Of a stretch of DNA of 64,000 nt, positions 1-9,500 are shown one piece after another. A model generated the notes under the pieces. That model was not told where the DNA came from. It did no database searches and saw only the letters and a program-made list of their open reading frames with translations. The DNA comes from Streptomyces goshikiensis (GTDB lineage: Bacteria > Actinomycetota > Actinomycetes > Streptomycetales > Streptomycetaceae), in the NCBI RefSeq assembly GCF_014650555.1, contig NZ_BMVE01000012.1:207676-271675 (forward strand). Reading direction: 5' to 3'. Position 1 is the first letter of the stretch. Every line of letters starts with the position of its first letter. A program made the translations under genes and the position numbers.

Positions 1-85
1 TGGCTCGCCGACGCCTGAGCCCGCCCGGGTGCGACGCCGGGTTTCACTGCCCGCCGGACGGCGTCCCCGGCACTAGGCTCGGGCC

Positions 86-928
86 GTGGGACAGCCCGAG
101 CAGCACGCCGAAGGCGCAGGACCGTTCACCACCCGGCTCACCTGGCAGCGCGCCGAAGGGGAAACGGTGGTCTGGGAGTCGCGGCTCGCGCGCCGGCGCG
201 GGGTGCTGTCGGTCCGCGGTCCGGGGGAGGCGGCCGGCCGGCCCTCGGCCGCCGGCCCGCGGGCGCTGCGCCGGCTGCGCAGGCTCAACGCCATCGCTTC
301 CGGTGCCTTCGTGACCGGCGGGGCGCTCTTCGCCGCCGGCGCCGCGATCTCCCAGTTCGGCTCGGGCGATCCGCTGCTGAGCGCCTCGGTCTACTTCGCG
401 GGCGGCCTGTTCTTCAACACCGGTGGCTACGTGTCGCTCCTCCAGGTGCTGAACGCGCCCCGGCACGCCCCCGGCGGCGGCGCGCTGGTCACGGCCGGCT
501 GGCGGTGGTGGGGGTACGAGCCGATGCGGCTGGACTGGCTGAGCACGTTCGTGCTGTTCGTCGGAACCCTCGTGTTCGGCGTCAACCTGCTGGACTCGTT
601 CCTGCGGGGCCTGAGCGTCCAGCAGGTCAACCGGCTCGTCTGGACCCCCGACATGATCGGGTGCGTGCTGTTCCTGGTCTCGGGCCACCTCGCGTTCGCC
701 GAGATCTGCCACCGGTCCCTGCCCTGCCTGCGCTCGCGCAGCCTCGGCTGGTGGGTCGTGGCCGTGAACCAGTTCGGCTCGCTCCTCTTCATGGTCTCCG
801 CCCTGGCCGCCTTCACCCGGCCCTCCACGGGAAGCCTGCTCAACACGGGCATCGCCAACTGGGGGACGCTGACGGGGGCGGTGTGCTTCTCGGTCGGCGG
901 CGTGCTCCAGCTCTTCGAACGCCCGTAG
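86..928 (+). CDS. YrhK-like integral membrane protein
   Basis: The 280-residue protein begins with a GTG. A soluble N-terminal segment of about 65 residues is rich in Arg, Gly and Ala. At least five hydrophobic helices follow, roughly residues 75-95, 100-125, 150-170, 190-215 and 225-275. The paired pattern of short helices around small Gly-rich turns resembles YrhK-domain membrane proteins, but that assignment is from memory of the fold pattern and is only moderately sure. No catalytic motif is visible. It stands alone, 268 bases before the chloride channel gene on the same strand. Function is unknown. Confidence 0.7.
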   Translation: MGQPEQHAEGAGPFTTRLTWQRAEGETVVWESRLARRRGVLSVRGPGEAAGRPSAAGPRALRRLRRLNAIASGAFVTGGALFAAGAAISQFGSGDPLLSASVYFAGGLFFNTGGYVSLLQVLNAPRHAPGGGALVTAGWRWWGYEPMRLDWLSTFVLFVGTLVFGVNLLDSFLRGLSVQQVNRLVWTPDMIGCVLFLVSGHLAFAEICHRSLPCLRSRSLGWWVVAVNQFGSLLFMVSALAAFTRPSTGSLLNTGIANWGTLTGAVCFSVGGVLQLFERP

Positions 929-1196
929 GCCGGTGTCCGGGCAGTGTCCGGCCGGTGCCGCGCGGGTACGGCCCGCTGCCGGACCGTCAGATCCCCGGAC
1001 GCCCCTCCCCCGGGCCGGCGCGGCCGATCCCGGACTCCGGAGGCCCTGACGGGCGGGTGAATACGCCCGAACTGTCCGTAATGCTGCCATCATCGGACCG
1101 AAGGCCGGCCCCGCTCCGCCCGCCGGGGCCCGCGACACTCCCCCTCCAGGCCGTCGCAGCGGCACCCATCGACCAGGACGGCATCGAGGAGCCACT

Positions 1197-2573
1197 TTGA
1201 CGTCACCCACTCCGCCGGAACGGCACGGGCCGCCCCAGGGCGGCGGGTTCGCCACCCTCCGCACCGACCCCTTCGGCCCACTGCGCACCAGGGGCTACCT
1301 CAAGCTCCTCTTCCTCGCCGCCGTCCTGGGTGTCGTGCTGTCGGCCGGCGCGTACGGGTTCCTCCAGGCGGTCGACCAGATCCAGCACGCCCTGTTCGAC
1401 GACCTGCCCCGGGGCCTCGGATTCGCCCGGCCCCCCGTGTGGTGGCCGCTGCCCCTCCTCGCGCTCTCCGGCCTGCTGGTCGCGCTGGCGATCCGGTACC
1501 TGCCGGGCAACGGCGGCCACGAGCCGGCCGAGGGCCTCAACACCAAGGGGGCGCCCCCCGCGGCCGAACTCGCCGGCATCCTGCTCGCGGCACTGGCCTC
1601 GCTGGGCTTCGGCGCGGTGATCGGACCCGAGGCGCCGCTGATCGCGCTCGGCGGCGGCATCGCCCTGTACGCGATCCGGCGCGTCCAGCCGACGGCCGAC
1701 GCCACCACCCAGGCCGTCGTGGCGGCCTCCGGCAGCTTCGCGGCGATCAGCGCGCTGCTGGGCTCGCCCCTGCTCGGCGCCTTCCTGCTCATGGAGACCT
1801 CCGGAATCGGCGGGCCCGCACTCGGCCTCACCCTGCTCCCCGGACTGCTGGCCTCGGGCATCGGCTCGCTGATCTTCACCGGGCTCGGGTCCTGGACCGG
1901 CGTCGGCGGCGGGCAGCTCGTCATCCCGAGCCTGCCGGCCACCGAACGCCCGGACCTCGCGCAGTTCTGCTGGGCCCTCGTGATCGGCATCGCGGCCGCC
2001 GCGGCGGGCACCACCATCCAACGCCTCGCGCGGCGGCTGCAAAAGGACGTGAAACGCCGCCGCCTGCTGTGGACCCCGCTCCTGGGCCTCGTCGTCGCCG
2101 GCCTGGCCATCGCCTACGCCGAAGCCACCGGCAACGACTCCTCGGAGGTGCTCTTCTCCGGCCAGAGCGCGCTCCCCCAGGTCCTGCTCCACGCCGGCGA
2201 GTACACCGGGGCCGCGCTCACCCTGCTGATCGTCTGCAAGGGCATCGGCTACTGCCTCTGCCTGTCGGCGTTCCGCGGCGGCCCGATCTTCCCGGCCCTG
2301 TTCATCGGCGCGGCCGGCGGCATCGCCCTCTCGCACCTCCCCGGCCTGCCGTACGTCTCGGCCGCCGCGATGGGCATGGGAGCGATGGCGGTCGCCCTGC
2401 TCAAGCTGCCGATGACGTCCGTACTGCTCGCGACGCTCCTGCTGGGCTCGGACGGCGTGACCGTCATGCCGCTCGTGATCGTGGCCGTGGTGGTCTCCCA
2501 CGTAACGGCCTCCCGGCTCACCCCGGCCCCGCCCCCCGAACCGGCCGTCACCCCACCCCCGGTCCCGGCCTGA
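1197..2573 (+). CDS. ClC-family chloride channel / H+-Cl- antiporter
   Basis: The 458-residue polytopic protein has the ClC selectivity-filter signatures. FGAVIGPEAPL (about residues 139-149) corresponds to the family GxxGPE motif, GSFAAISALLGSPL follows at about 179-192, and FRGGPIFPALF lies near residue 360. ClC proteins move chloride across the cytoplasmic membrane, as channels or proton-coupled exchangers. The start is a TTG at 1197, chosen because GAGGAG at 1186-1191 is a well-placed ribosome binding site. The C-terminal tail is Pro-rich and has no CBS domain. A strong hairpin lies just downstream. Confidence 0.88.
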   Translation: MTSPTPPERHGPPQGGGFATLRTDPFGPLRTRGYLKLLFLAAVLGVVLSAGAYGFLQAVDQIQHALFDDLPRGLGFARPPVWWPLPLLALSGLLVALAIRYLPGNGGHEPAEGLNTKGAPPAAELAGILLAALASLGFGAVIGPEAPLIALGGGIALYAIRRVQPTADATTQAVVAASGSFAAISALLGSPLLGAFLLMETSGIGGPALGLTLLPGLLASGIGSLIFTGLGSWTGVGGGQLVIPSLPATERPDLAQFCWALVIGIAAAAAGTTIQRLARRLQKDVKRRRLLWTPLLGLVVAGLAIAYAEATGNDSSEVLFSGQSALPQVLLHAGEYTGAALTLLIVCKGIGYCLCLSAFRGGPIFPALFIGAAGGIALSHLPGLPYVSAAAMGMGAMAVALLKLPMTSVLLATLLLGSDGVTVMPLVIVAVVVSHVTASRLTPAPPPEPAVTPPPVPA

Positions 2574-2584
2574 CACCCCCGCCC

Positions 2585-2623
2585 CCGCACAGGGCCCCGG
2601 AAACAACCGAGGGCCCTGTGCGG
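2585..2623 (+). terminator. Hairpin after the ClC gene
   Basis: Perfect 13-bp arms at 2585-2597 and 2611-2623 (CCGCACAGGGCCC and its complement) enclose a 13-base A-rich loop, 11 bases after the ClC stop. There is no clear T tract, which is common for terminators in this group. Confidence 0.7.
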
Positions 2624-2747
2624 CAGCGGCTCCTCTTGGTGACGGCCGTGAGCCGCGGACGAAGGTGGCACTGCCAGTGACAGTCTCCGCAGGAGTGCTG
2701 TCAGAGGGGATCTGGCTGGGGCGGGGCGGGCGGCCGAGGCTGGGGGC

Positions 2748-4187
2748 ATGACAACCGCTGACACCTCCACGACCGCCGCATCCGCGCCGCCGACCGGTGC
2801 CCGCATGACCGGACGCCAAGTCGCCGCCCTGATGGTGCTCCTGGCTTCGCAGTTCATGATGGCCGCAGACTTCTCCGTGCTCAACGTCGCGCTGCCCGAG
2901 GTCGGTGTGTCCCTCGGGTTCTCGACGGGGAGCCTGCAGTGGATCACCACGACGTTCGCCTTGTGTGCCGCCGGATGCACCCTCGTCTTCGGCCGCGTCG
3001 GCGACTACGTGGGGCGCCGGCGCATCTTCACGGCGGGAATGGTCGTCCTGGCCGTTTCCTCTCTCGTCGGAGGCATCGCCGACTCAGCCGCGATGCTGCT
3101 GGTCGCCCGTACGCTCCAGGGTCTGGCCACTGCGGCCGTCACGCCCGCGGCGCTCGCCCTGCTCACCACGGCCTTCGCCGAGCCCTCTCTGCGGACCCGC
3201 TCGCTCGGCCTCAACAGCGTGATGATGAGCTCCGGTTTCAGCGTCGGCGCGATCCTCGGCGGTGTCCTCACGGATGCGCTCTCCTGGCGCTGGGCCTTCT
3301 TCATCAACATCCCCGTGGCCATCGCGGCGATCGCCGTCGTGCCGCTCGTCGTCGACGAGAGCCGGGCCGGGCAGCGCAGCCGCATCGACCTGCCGGGCGC
3401 GCTGCTGATCACCCTGGGCCTGTTCTCCGGGATCTACGGCGTCACCCGCGTCGGCGAGCAGGGCTTGGACCTGACGGCCGGCGTCGCGCTGATCGCCGCC
3501 GCCGTCCTGCTGAGCGTCTTCTGGACCGTGGAGAGCCGTACCGTCGATGCCCTGGTGCCGGTGAAGGTCCTGAGGAAGCCCGACATCGCCTTCGGCAACG
3601 TGGCCGCCCTGTTCATCTTCGGCGGCGAGACGGCACTGATCTTCTTCACCGGTCTGTACGTCCAGAACGTGCTCGGCCTGTCGTCCCTGGTTGCCGGCCT
3701 GGTGCTGCTCGGGATCGGAACGGGCCAGATCATCGCCGGCGTCGTCGGCCCGCGTCTCCTCCAGCGCGTCTCGCCGCGCACGATGCTCGGCGTCTCCCTT
3801 GCGCTCCAGGGCGCCTTCATGCTGCCCGCGCTGTGGGCGACCGCGGACTCACGCTGGCTGATCCCGCTGATCATCACCCAATTCGTGAACGCGTTCTTCT
3901 CCATGATGGCGGCCCTGTGCTTCATGGTCATCGCCACCTCGTCCGTCGATGCCGACGAACAGGGCATGGCGACCGGGATGGCAACACAGAGCCAGCAGGT
4001 CGGCATCGCGATCGGCATTCCCCTGGTGAGCGCGGCGTTCGCCACTGTCGTCGGGCAGGGCACCGCGACCGCCGCCAAGGAGCTCACTGGCATCCATGTG
4101 GCGATCGGCGTGGCCGGTGTCTCTCAGCTCGCCGTCGGCCTGCTCCTGTGGCTGGTGCTGCGCAGCAAGTTCAGCAGTCCGCAGTGA
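2748..4187 (+). CDS. MFS exporter, DHA2 (EmrB/QacA) type
   Basis: The 479-residue protein has about 14 hydrophobic segments, the DHA2 topology of drug:proton antiporters. The cytoplasmic loop motif GRVGDYVGRRR (about residues 84-94) is the MFS motif A, and TPAALALLTTAF follows in the motif C region. It likely exports a small hydrophobic toxic compound across the cytoplasmic membrane using the proton gradient. The short palindrome CACTGCCAGTG at 2669-2679 lies upstream and could be an operator. An XRE regulator follows on the same strand, so the pair looks like a regulated efflux module, possibly cargo of an older element. Confidence 0.88.
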   Translation: MTTADTSTTAASAPPTGARMTGRQVAALMVLLASQFMMAADFSVLNVALPEVGVSLGFSTGSLQWITTTFALCAAGCTLVFGRVGDYVGRRRIFTAGMVVLAVSSLVGGIADSAAMLLVARTLQGLATAAVTPAALALLTTAFAEPSLRTRSLGLNSVMMSSGFSVGAILGGVLTDALSWRWAFFINIPVAIAAIAVVPLVVDESRAGQRSRIDLPGALLITLGLFSGIYGVTRVGEQGLDLTAGVALIAAAVLLSVFWTVESRTVDALVPVKVLRKPDIAFGNVAALFIFGGETALIFFTGLYVQNVLGLSSLVAGLVLLGIGTGQIIAGVVGPRLLQRVSPRTMLGVSLALQGAFMLPALWATADSRWLIPLIITQFVNAFFSMMAALCFMVIATSSVDADEQGMATGMATQSQQVGIAIGIPLVSAAFATVVGQGTATAAKELTGIHVAIGVAGVSQLAVGLLLWLVLRSKFSSPQ

Positions 4188-4293
4188 CCGCGGAGAGCCG
4201 ATGTGGCGGCCGTTGTGGCGTTAGGACACCGCGGTCCAACGCGATGTCGCCGATGCCGTTCGGCACTTCATAATGAAAAGGGTGGAACAGATC

Positions 4294-5142
4294 ATGAACA
4301 CGGACCTCGGCAGCTATCTGCGCCAGATGCGCGAGCGTGTCCGACCGGAGCAGATGGGGCTGCGCACCAGCAACTCCCGGCGCGTTCCTGGACTGCGCCG
4401 TGAAGAAGTGGCCGCGCTGGCGGGTGTGAGCCAGACCTATTACACCCGGCTTGAGCAGTCACGGACCGCCCAGGCGTCCCCGCAGGTCCTGCTCTCCATC
4501 GCCCGCGCACTGGATCTCAGCAGCGACGAGCAGGACTACCTGCTCAAGATCGGCACAGCGGTGCAGAACCCTCAACGGCAAACGCCCGATGACGACCAAC
4601 TCAGCTACAGCACCAGGATGCTGATGTCATCACTGGGCAGTGTGGCGGCAGCCGTGCTGAACTACCGGTGCGACATCCTGGCCTGGAACCCCCTGTACCA
4701 CCAACTGTTCGCGCCCCACCTCGAATTCGGCGTCCCGCAGGATGCCGAACGGCGCCCCAACGTCATCAAGATGAACTTCCTCGACGAGAACGTCCGGGCT
4801 CTGTACGCGGACTGGGCCGTCGAATCGGAGTCGAACGTGACGTATCTGCGATTCATCTCGGGAAATCACCGGCACGATCCGCGGCTTGCCGAGCTGATCG
4901 GCGAGCTGACCATCCAGGACGAGGAGTTCGCGGCGCTCTGGTGCCGCCAGCGAGTGGCCAACTGCATGGAGGGCACCAAGCTCTTCGACCATCCGGTGGT
5001 GGGCGAGCTGGAGTTGATGTATCAGTCCGCCGGCCTCCAGGACGGCAACATCCTGAAGCTCTACCACGCGGAGCCCGACTCCCCGCACGAGGCGGCCCTG
5101 CAGCTTCTGACGCTGGACCTGAACTCCGTTCACCGGCGCTGA
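4294..5142 (+). CDS. XRE-family regulator with MmyB-like ligand domain
   Basis: The N-terminal 75 residues form a helix-turn-helix of the XRE type, with LRREEVAALAGVSQTYYTRL as the recognition region. The C-terminal 180 residues match the MmyB-like domain in this very common Streptomyces family, including the WNPLYHQLF segment. I chose the ATG at 4294 because GGGTGGA lies 10-16 bases upstream; an ATG at 4273 would add seven residues. It likely represses or activates its neighbour, the MFS exporter ending about 100 bases upstream. Ligand unknown. Confidence 0.85.
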   Translation: MNTDLGSYLRQMRERVRPEQMGLRTSNSRRVPGLRREEVAALAGVSQTYYTRLEQSRTAQASPQVLLSIARALDLSSDEQDYLLKIGTAVQNPQRQTPDDDQLSYSTRMLMSSLGSVAAAVLNYRCDILAWNPLYHQLFAPHLEFGVPQDAERRPNVIKMNFLDENVRALYADWAVESESNVTYLRFISGNHRHDPRLAELIGELTIQDEEFAALWCRQRVANCMEGTKLFDHPVVGELELMYQSAGLQDGNILKLYHAEPDSPHEAALQLLTLDLNSVHRR

Positions 5143-5144
5143 AG

Positions 5145-5440
5145 TACCTTCTCCGGCATCCGGGTCGTGCTGCCCAGCCGGTAGACGGTGTCCCGGGCGA
5201 GGGTCTGATGCCGGGCCGAGTACAGCCCGATCCGGGCCGGACGGGTGGAGAGGCCGGCGACCGCGTCGCCACCATGCCGGCCGGCTTCCATCCCAGGACG
5301 TACCGGTGCTGCTGGAGCCGGCACTGGACCCCGTCCGGATGCTGCACACCGTCGACGAATGTGGTGTCGTAGTCGATCGTGCTGCCGAAAGCGTGGTCAG
5401 GCCCGTTCTCGCCTCCCGGAGGCGATCCCCATGCACCAGC
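5145..5440 (-). pseudogene. Possible decayed coding remnant, family unknown
   Basis: Two minus-strand frames look like pieces of one protein joined by a frameshift near 5280. The upstream piece contains DYDTTFVDGVQHPDGVQC and HRYVLGWKPAG. The downstream piece contains LYSARHQTLARDTVYRLG and ends at a stop overlapping the end of the XRE gene. Neither piece has a plausible start and I do not recognise the family. It borders the integrase relic, so it may be debris of an older integrated element. Confidence 0.25.
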
Positions 5441-5776
5441 GTCGGTCGAGGCCGGAGCTACCGCCGCTGCGGTTGCAGAGACCCCCAGCACCACCAGCTC
5501 GGCACCACTGCTCCCACCTGACCACAGACAGCGAGCACGGCACCTGGGACGTCGCCGTCGACGTCCCCACCCCCCGGCCGCCGCCGCACCACCGTGCGCC
5601 GCGGAGGATTTCTCACCCAGGACACTGTCGAGCAGCCCCTCTGCCGACTCCGCTCCGCCGCGCCGGCGGCCTTCAGCACCACGGCCAGCCCGCCACAGGC
5701 CGGACGTGCGACCACATGGCTACCACCATGGCCCCGGACACACGAAAGGCCGCCCTCTCACAGATGAGAGAACGGC
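5411..5776 (+). pseudogene. Tyrosine integrase relic (internally deleted)
   Basis: This stretch matches both ends of the intact integrase at 16197-17591. From about 5417 to 5575 it repeats that gene's ribosome binding site, start and first 50 codons: SVGRGRSYRRCGCRDPQHHQ is readable, with frameshifts. From about 5640 to 5776 it repeats the last 40 codons and the hairpin overlapping the stop. About 1.1 kb of the middle, including the catalytic core, is missing. The identity is imperfect, so this is a related older integrase rather than a recent copy. It sits directly outside the left attachment repeat, as expected if two elements entered the same tRNA one after the other. Confidence 0.75.
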
Positions 5777-5796
5777 CTTCGACCAGCGTTTCCGCA

Positions 5797-5841
5797 TGGT
5801 CGGGACGACAGGATTTGAACCTGCGACCCCTTGACCCCCAG
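5797..5841 (-). repeat. Left attachment repeat (tRNA-Pro 3' fragment)
   Basis: The 45 bases are identical to 17623-17667 and correspond to the T arm, variable loop and anticodon arm of tRNA-Pro. Beyond the core, similarity ends except for GCTGCGCCA at 5845-5853, which also occurs in the D arm of the intact tRNA and may be chance. Confidence 0.88.
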
Positions 5842-6537
5842 ATGGCTGCGCCAGGCCCATAATTGGGACATATGGAGCTATTTGAGGGCGGGGAACGTGT
5901 GTCAATGCGCGTGCCGTGCAGCCGCGTGCAGCAGCACTGGTCCCCAACTGGTCCCCAACCAGTCGTCACCCCAAGGTGCCACTCGGGAGGTTCGGACGGA
6001 TTGGGCGGGTCGCGCACACCCTGGGCTTTCAGCCCACTCCCCGAGCCGAGCCGGACGCCCACTCGTCTCAATTGTGACGCCTCTCATTCCCGCGGGCGAC
6101 CTGACCCCGTGATGCGACGGGTGGCCCGGGCCGGGCTAGTCATCGTGGTGGAGTCGTCGCGTCACTCGATGGCGGTAGACCACCGCAGGCGCGGGCACCC
6201 GGGTCGGGCCCGCGTGCAGTAGTCGCCGAGCCGCTCCCTGCCGGTAATCGCCGACACCGATCAACTGACCACCCCCTAGAAGAGACGCGCTCTAGCAGTT
6301 GGGTCTGACAATCAGCAGGGGGAGCCGAAGAGTTTCCGCCGCGTTCAAGCCCATGGTGGAGAGGGGCTCACACGCTGGTCACCGGATGCGCTCGCCCCAA
6401 CGCGGGCAACGGCCCGGGCGGGGACACCTCGGGGAGGCGGCCGGAGGTTGGCGGAATCCCGAAGGTTGTTGATCGGAGAGGCCACGCCACGCCTGAGGAT
6501 TGTCGCCTGTCATACGGCACAGAGGGGGGAGACGAGC
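5842..6537. other. Non-coding left arm of the island
   Basis: About 700 bases without a convincing gene; the open frames here lack family resemblance and ribosome binding sites. It holds the ACTGGTCCCCA repeats near the left end. CTAGA-N10-TCTAG at 6276-6295 is an imperfect inverted repeat that could be an operator for the downstream gene. Confidence 0.6.
5936..5963. repeat. Adjacent 11-bp direct repeats with inverted half-site
   Basis: ACTGGTCCCCA occurs twice back to back (5936-5946 and 5947-5957) and is followed by ACCAGT, the complement of the repeat start. The place, about 95 bases inside the left attachment core, suits arm-type sites for the integrase or excision factor. That role is inferred. 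Confidence 0.5.
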
Positions 6538-9500
6538 GTGGACCATGAGGCGCTCACGTCGGCGGTGCGGAGGCTTTTGGACGATCCGCGCGTGGATCCG
6601 GAGCTGGAGGTGTCCGGTACCGAGGAGGCAGCACGCGCAGTTCGCCTCCTCGACCAGGGGCTGCGCGAAGGACCGGGGGTCTTCCGCAGAATGGCCGAGG
6701 GCGCTCAGCGGGGCGCCGAGACGCTATCGTCAGACCCGCTCCAGGTGCTCTCCGAGTTCGTACAGAACGCCAACGATGCGAGGGCCAGCCAGCTGCGTTT
6801 CCTGTGGCGTCCAGACGCGCTGCTGATCGCCCACGACGGCGTCAGCGTGCGCATGGGCGATGTCCTACTCCTCGGTATGCCTTGGCTCAGTGGCAAGACC
6901 GCCGATGCTCAGAGCACGGGGCGTTTCGGCATCGGGCTGTCAACGCTCAGGGCACTCGCAACGACCTGGGAAGTCCACTGCCATCCCTTCCACGTGCGGT
7001 TCGCCGATCTCGCCCTGGAACCAGTCTCTCCGCCGGAGCTGCCAGAAGAGATCTCCGGACCCCAATGGACGGTCTTCCGTATCCCTCTGGAGTCGGACGC
7101 GTTGCCCGCCTCCGATCTCTTCGAATGGTTCGAGAGCTGGAGCGATGCCTCGCTGCTCTTCCTGCGGCACCTCAAACGGATCGAAGTCTCGGACGGCGAG
7201 CGCACCACTGTACTGGCCCTGTCCTGGGAGGACGCGGCACGTGACCGGGTCCCGGTCGGCGGCGCGGACACTGACGTGCGGGTGCGACACGCCACTGCGA
7301 GTGACGGAGTGGTCTGGCGGGTGTACGAAGCGCAGGTCCCGCCGCGCCCCGGCTGGGAGCGCCACCACAAGGCCGTTGGGACTACGATGCCGGTCGCCGT
7401 GGCGCTCCCCTTGCAGCCCCAGGGGCACGGCAGCGTCCACGCCGGCCTGCCTGTCGCGCCGCTGGACGCGGCTGCCCGCGTCCACGCCCAGTTCGACCCG
7501 GTCGCCAGCCGCGAGGGATTCGCCGACAGTCGCTTCAACCACCAGCTCGTCACCCTGGTCGCCGACCTATGGGAGGCCGCTGTCCGCGACGTACTCGGAC
7601 GGGTGGACCCGGCTGCCTGGCACCTCATCCCCCTACCCTCCACAGCCGGGGCCACCTCACCAGACCGGCTGCAGGACACGATGCGGGCGGCGCTCCATTC
7701 ACGCGCCCGGCAGTCGCTCGCCTCGGAGCTCACCTTGCCGGTCGCGGACGGCGGGCCCGCAGCACCCCTGGCCGAGTTCGCTGCGGAAGAGGCCGCCTTG
7801 TCGGGAGTACTCGACGATGCGGACATCACCCGGCTGTCCGGCGCCCCGTACGCCTTTCCCTCTACCTCCCGCGACCGGGCCGGCCGCTGGCGTCGGGTGC
7901 TCGCGGACTGGCGCTCGGCGGGGGCGGCGGACCTGCGCCCAGAGGTCCGTGTCACTGATGCGCTCGGCCTCTTCGACGAGGCAGACCGTGATGTCACACC
8001 GATCATCCGGCTCGCCGCGGTCGCTCTGGAAGCCGGCCATGCCTACGCGTTGGCGCGCAAGCCGTGCGTGGTCACGGCCGACGGACGTCCGCTGCGCCCA
8101 TCAGCCGACCAGCACGCGTTCGCGGAGGGAAGTGGAGAGACCACGGGGGTGCTGGACCACCTGGGTGTCGTGCTCGATCTGCACTCTGCTTACTGGGAGG
8201 AGGACCAGTGGTCGAAGAGAGTGGTCGACTGGCTGCGGAGGCAGGGATGGCTGGTCCGGCGGGACGACACGGCTGCCGTGCTGAGGCTCGTCGCTCGGCT
8301 CGGTGAGTCAGGCGGACTCCTGCCCGATGCCGAAGAGACTGAGGAGATCGCCCGCCTTACGTCTCTGCAGCGGGCACTTGGTGAGGTACCGAAGAAGCTA
8401 CGGGACCAACTCGGGCCGGCCATCGGGCGGGCCATCCGGCTGAACGGCTTCATGTTCGATGACCATGGCGACGAAAGTCCCGCCAGAGTGCAGCCCCGCG
8501 CCGCCTACCTCTCCTCGGCGCTGGAGAGTACCGACGGAGATCGGTTCGCAGTGGCGGCCCGCAAGACACCCGGGCTCGTCTGGGTGCACCGCTCCTATGC
8601 GCGATCTTTGCTCTCCGCCGCGCAGAGCAACGGCCTCAGCAGGACGGCCTTCCTCAGACTGCTCGGCGTGGCGGACACGCCCCGGCTCACACAGGTACCA
8701 CGCAGCCAATACCACCACTCCTACTTCAAGCGGTACTCGGCGGACTCTCGCCTCGGCCTGGCACGTGACTGTATGTGGAGGAGCCCGGATCGCTGGCGCG
8801 CGATGAGCGATAGGGGCGCCAACTTCACCCTGGATGACCTGATCAGCGCCGATCTCGTCGCCGTCGTGGCGAATATCGTGGCCGAGCGAAACGTGGAGGA
8901 GCGGCGCCGACGCACGGCCGCGCTCTTGCGTACGCTTGCCGGCCCGGTCACCAGTCACGACCAGGCGCGGGTTGCGATGGCATGGGCAGACCGCAAGTGG
9001 GTCGTGAAGGGCGACACGTCAGCCATGTGGGTGTGGCGGCTGCGGGACACTGCCTGGCTGGAGGACGCCGACGGGGACCTGCGCACCCCGGCCGAACTCC
9101 AGCTCCGCACCCCGGACGCCGAAGCCCTCTACGGGCACGACAACCCCGGCTACCTCCACTTCGCCATCCATCAAGCCCTGGCGACCCGCGCCGACGTCCT
9201 CACGGCCCTCGGCGTCTCGGGCGATCCGGACGTTCCCCGACTCATGGAGCGGCTTCGCGAGCTCCGTGAACGCACTCCAGGGAACGTCGAGGTCGGCGAC
9301 GGCCTGAGGGCCGAAGCGTTGCTCGTGTACCGGGCTCTGGCTAGACGCCTGACGGAACGCTCGGTCGACACCCCGCGCGCGGAGGTCGAGAAGCAGATCC
9401 GCTACGGGTTCATGGGGGAAGAACTCGTACTTACCGACCAAGGCTGGATGATGTCGGGCGCGTGCTTCCGGGGTACCGCTGTCTTGCGCGGGTTCCGCCC

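Noticed and set aside
44..1288. A minus-strand frame over the first kilobase
   Set aside because: The plus strand encodes a membrane protein with normal hydrophobic segments; the mirror frame is low complexity.
5863..6222. A 119-residue frame inside the left island arm
   Set aside because: No ribosome binding site, no recognisable pattern and it runs through the repeat region.
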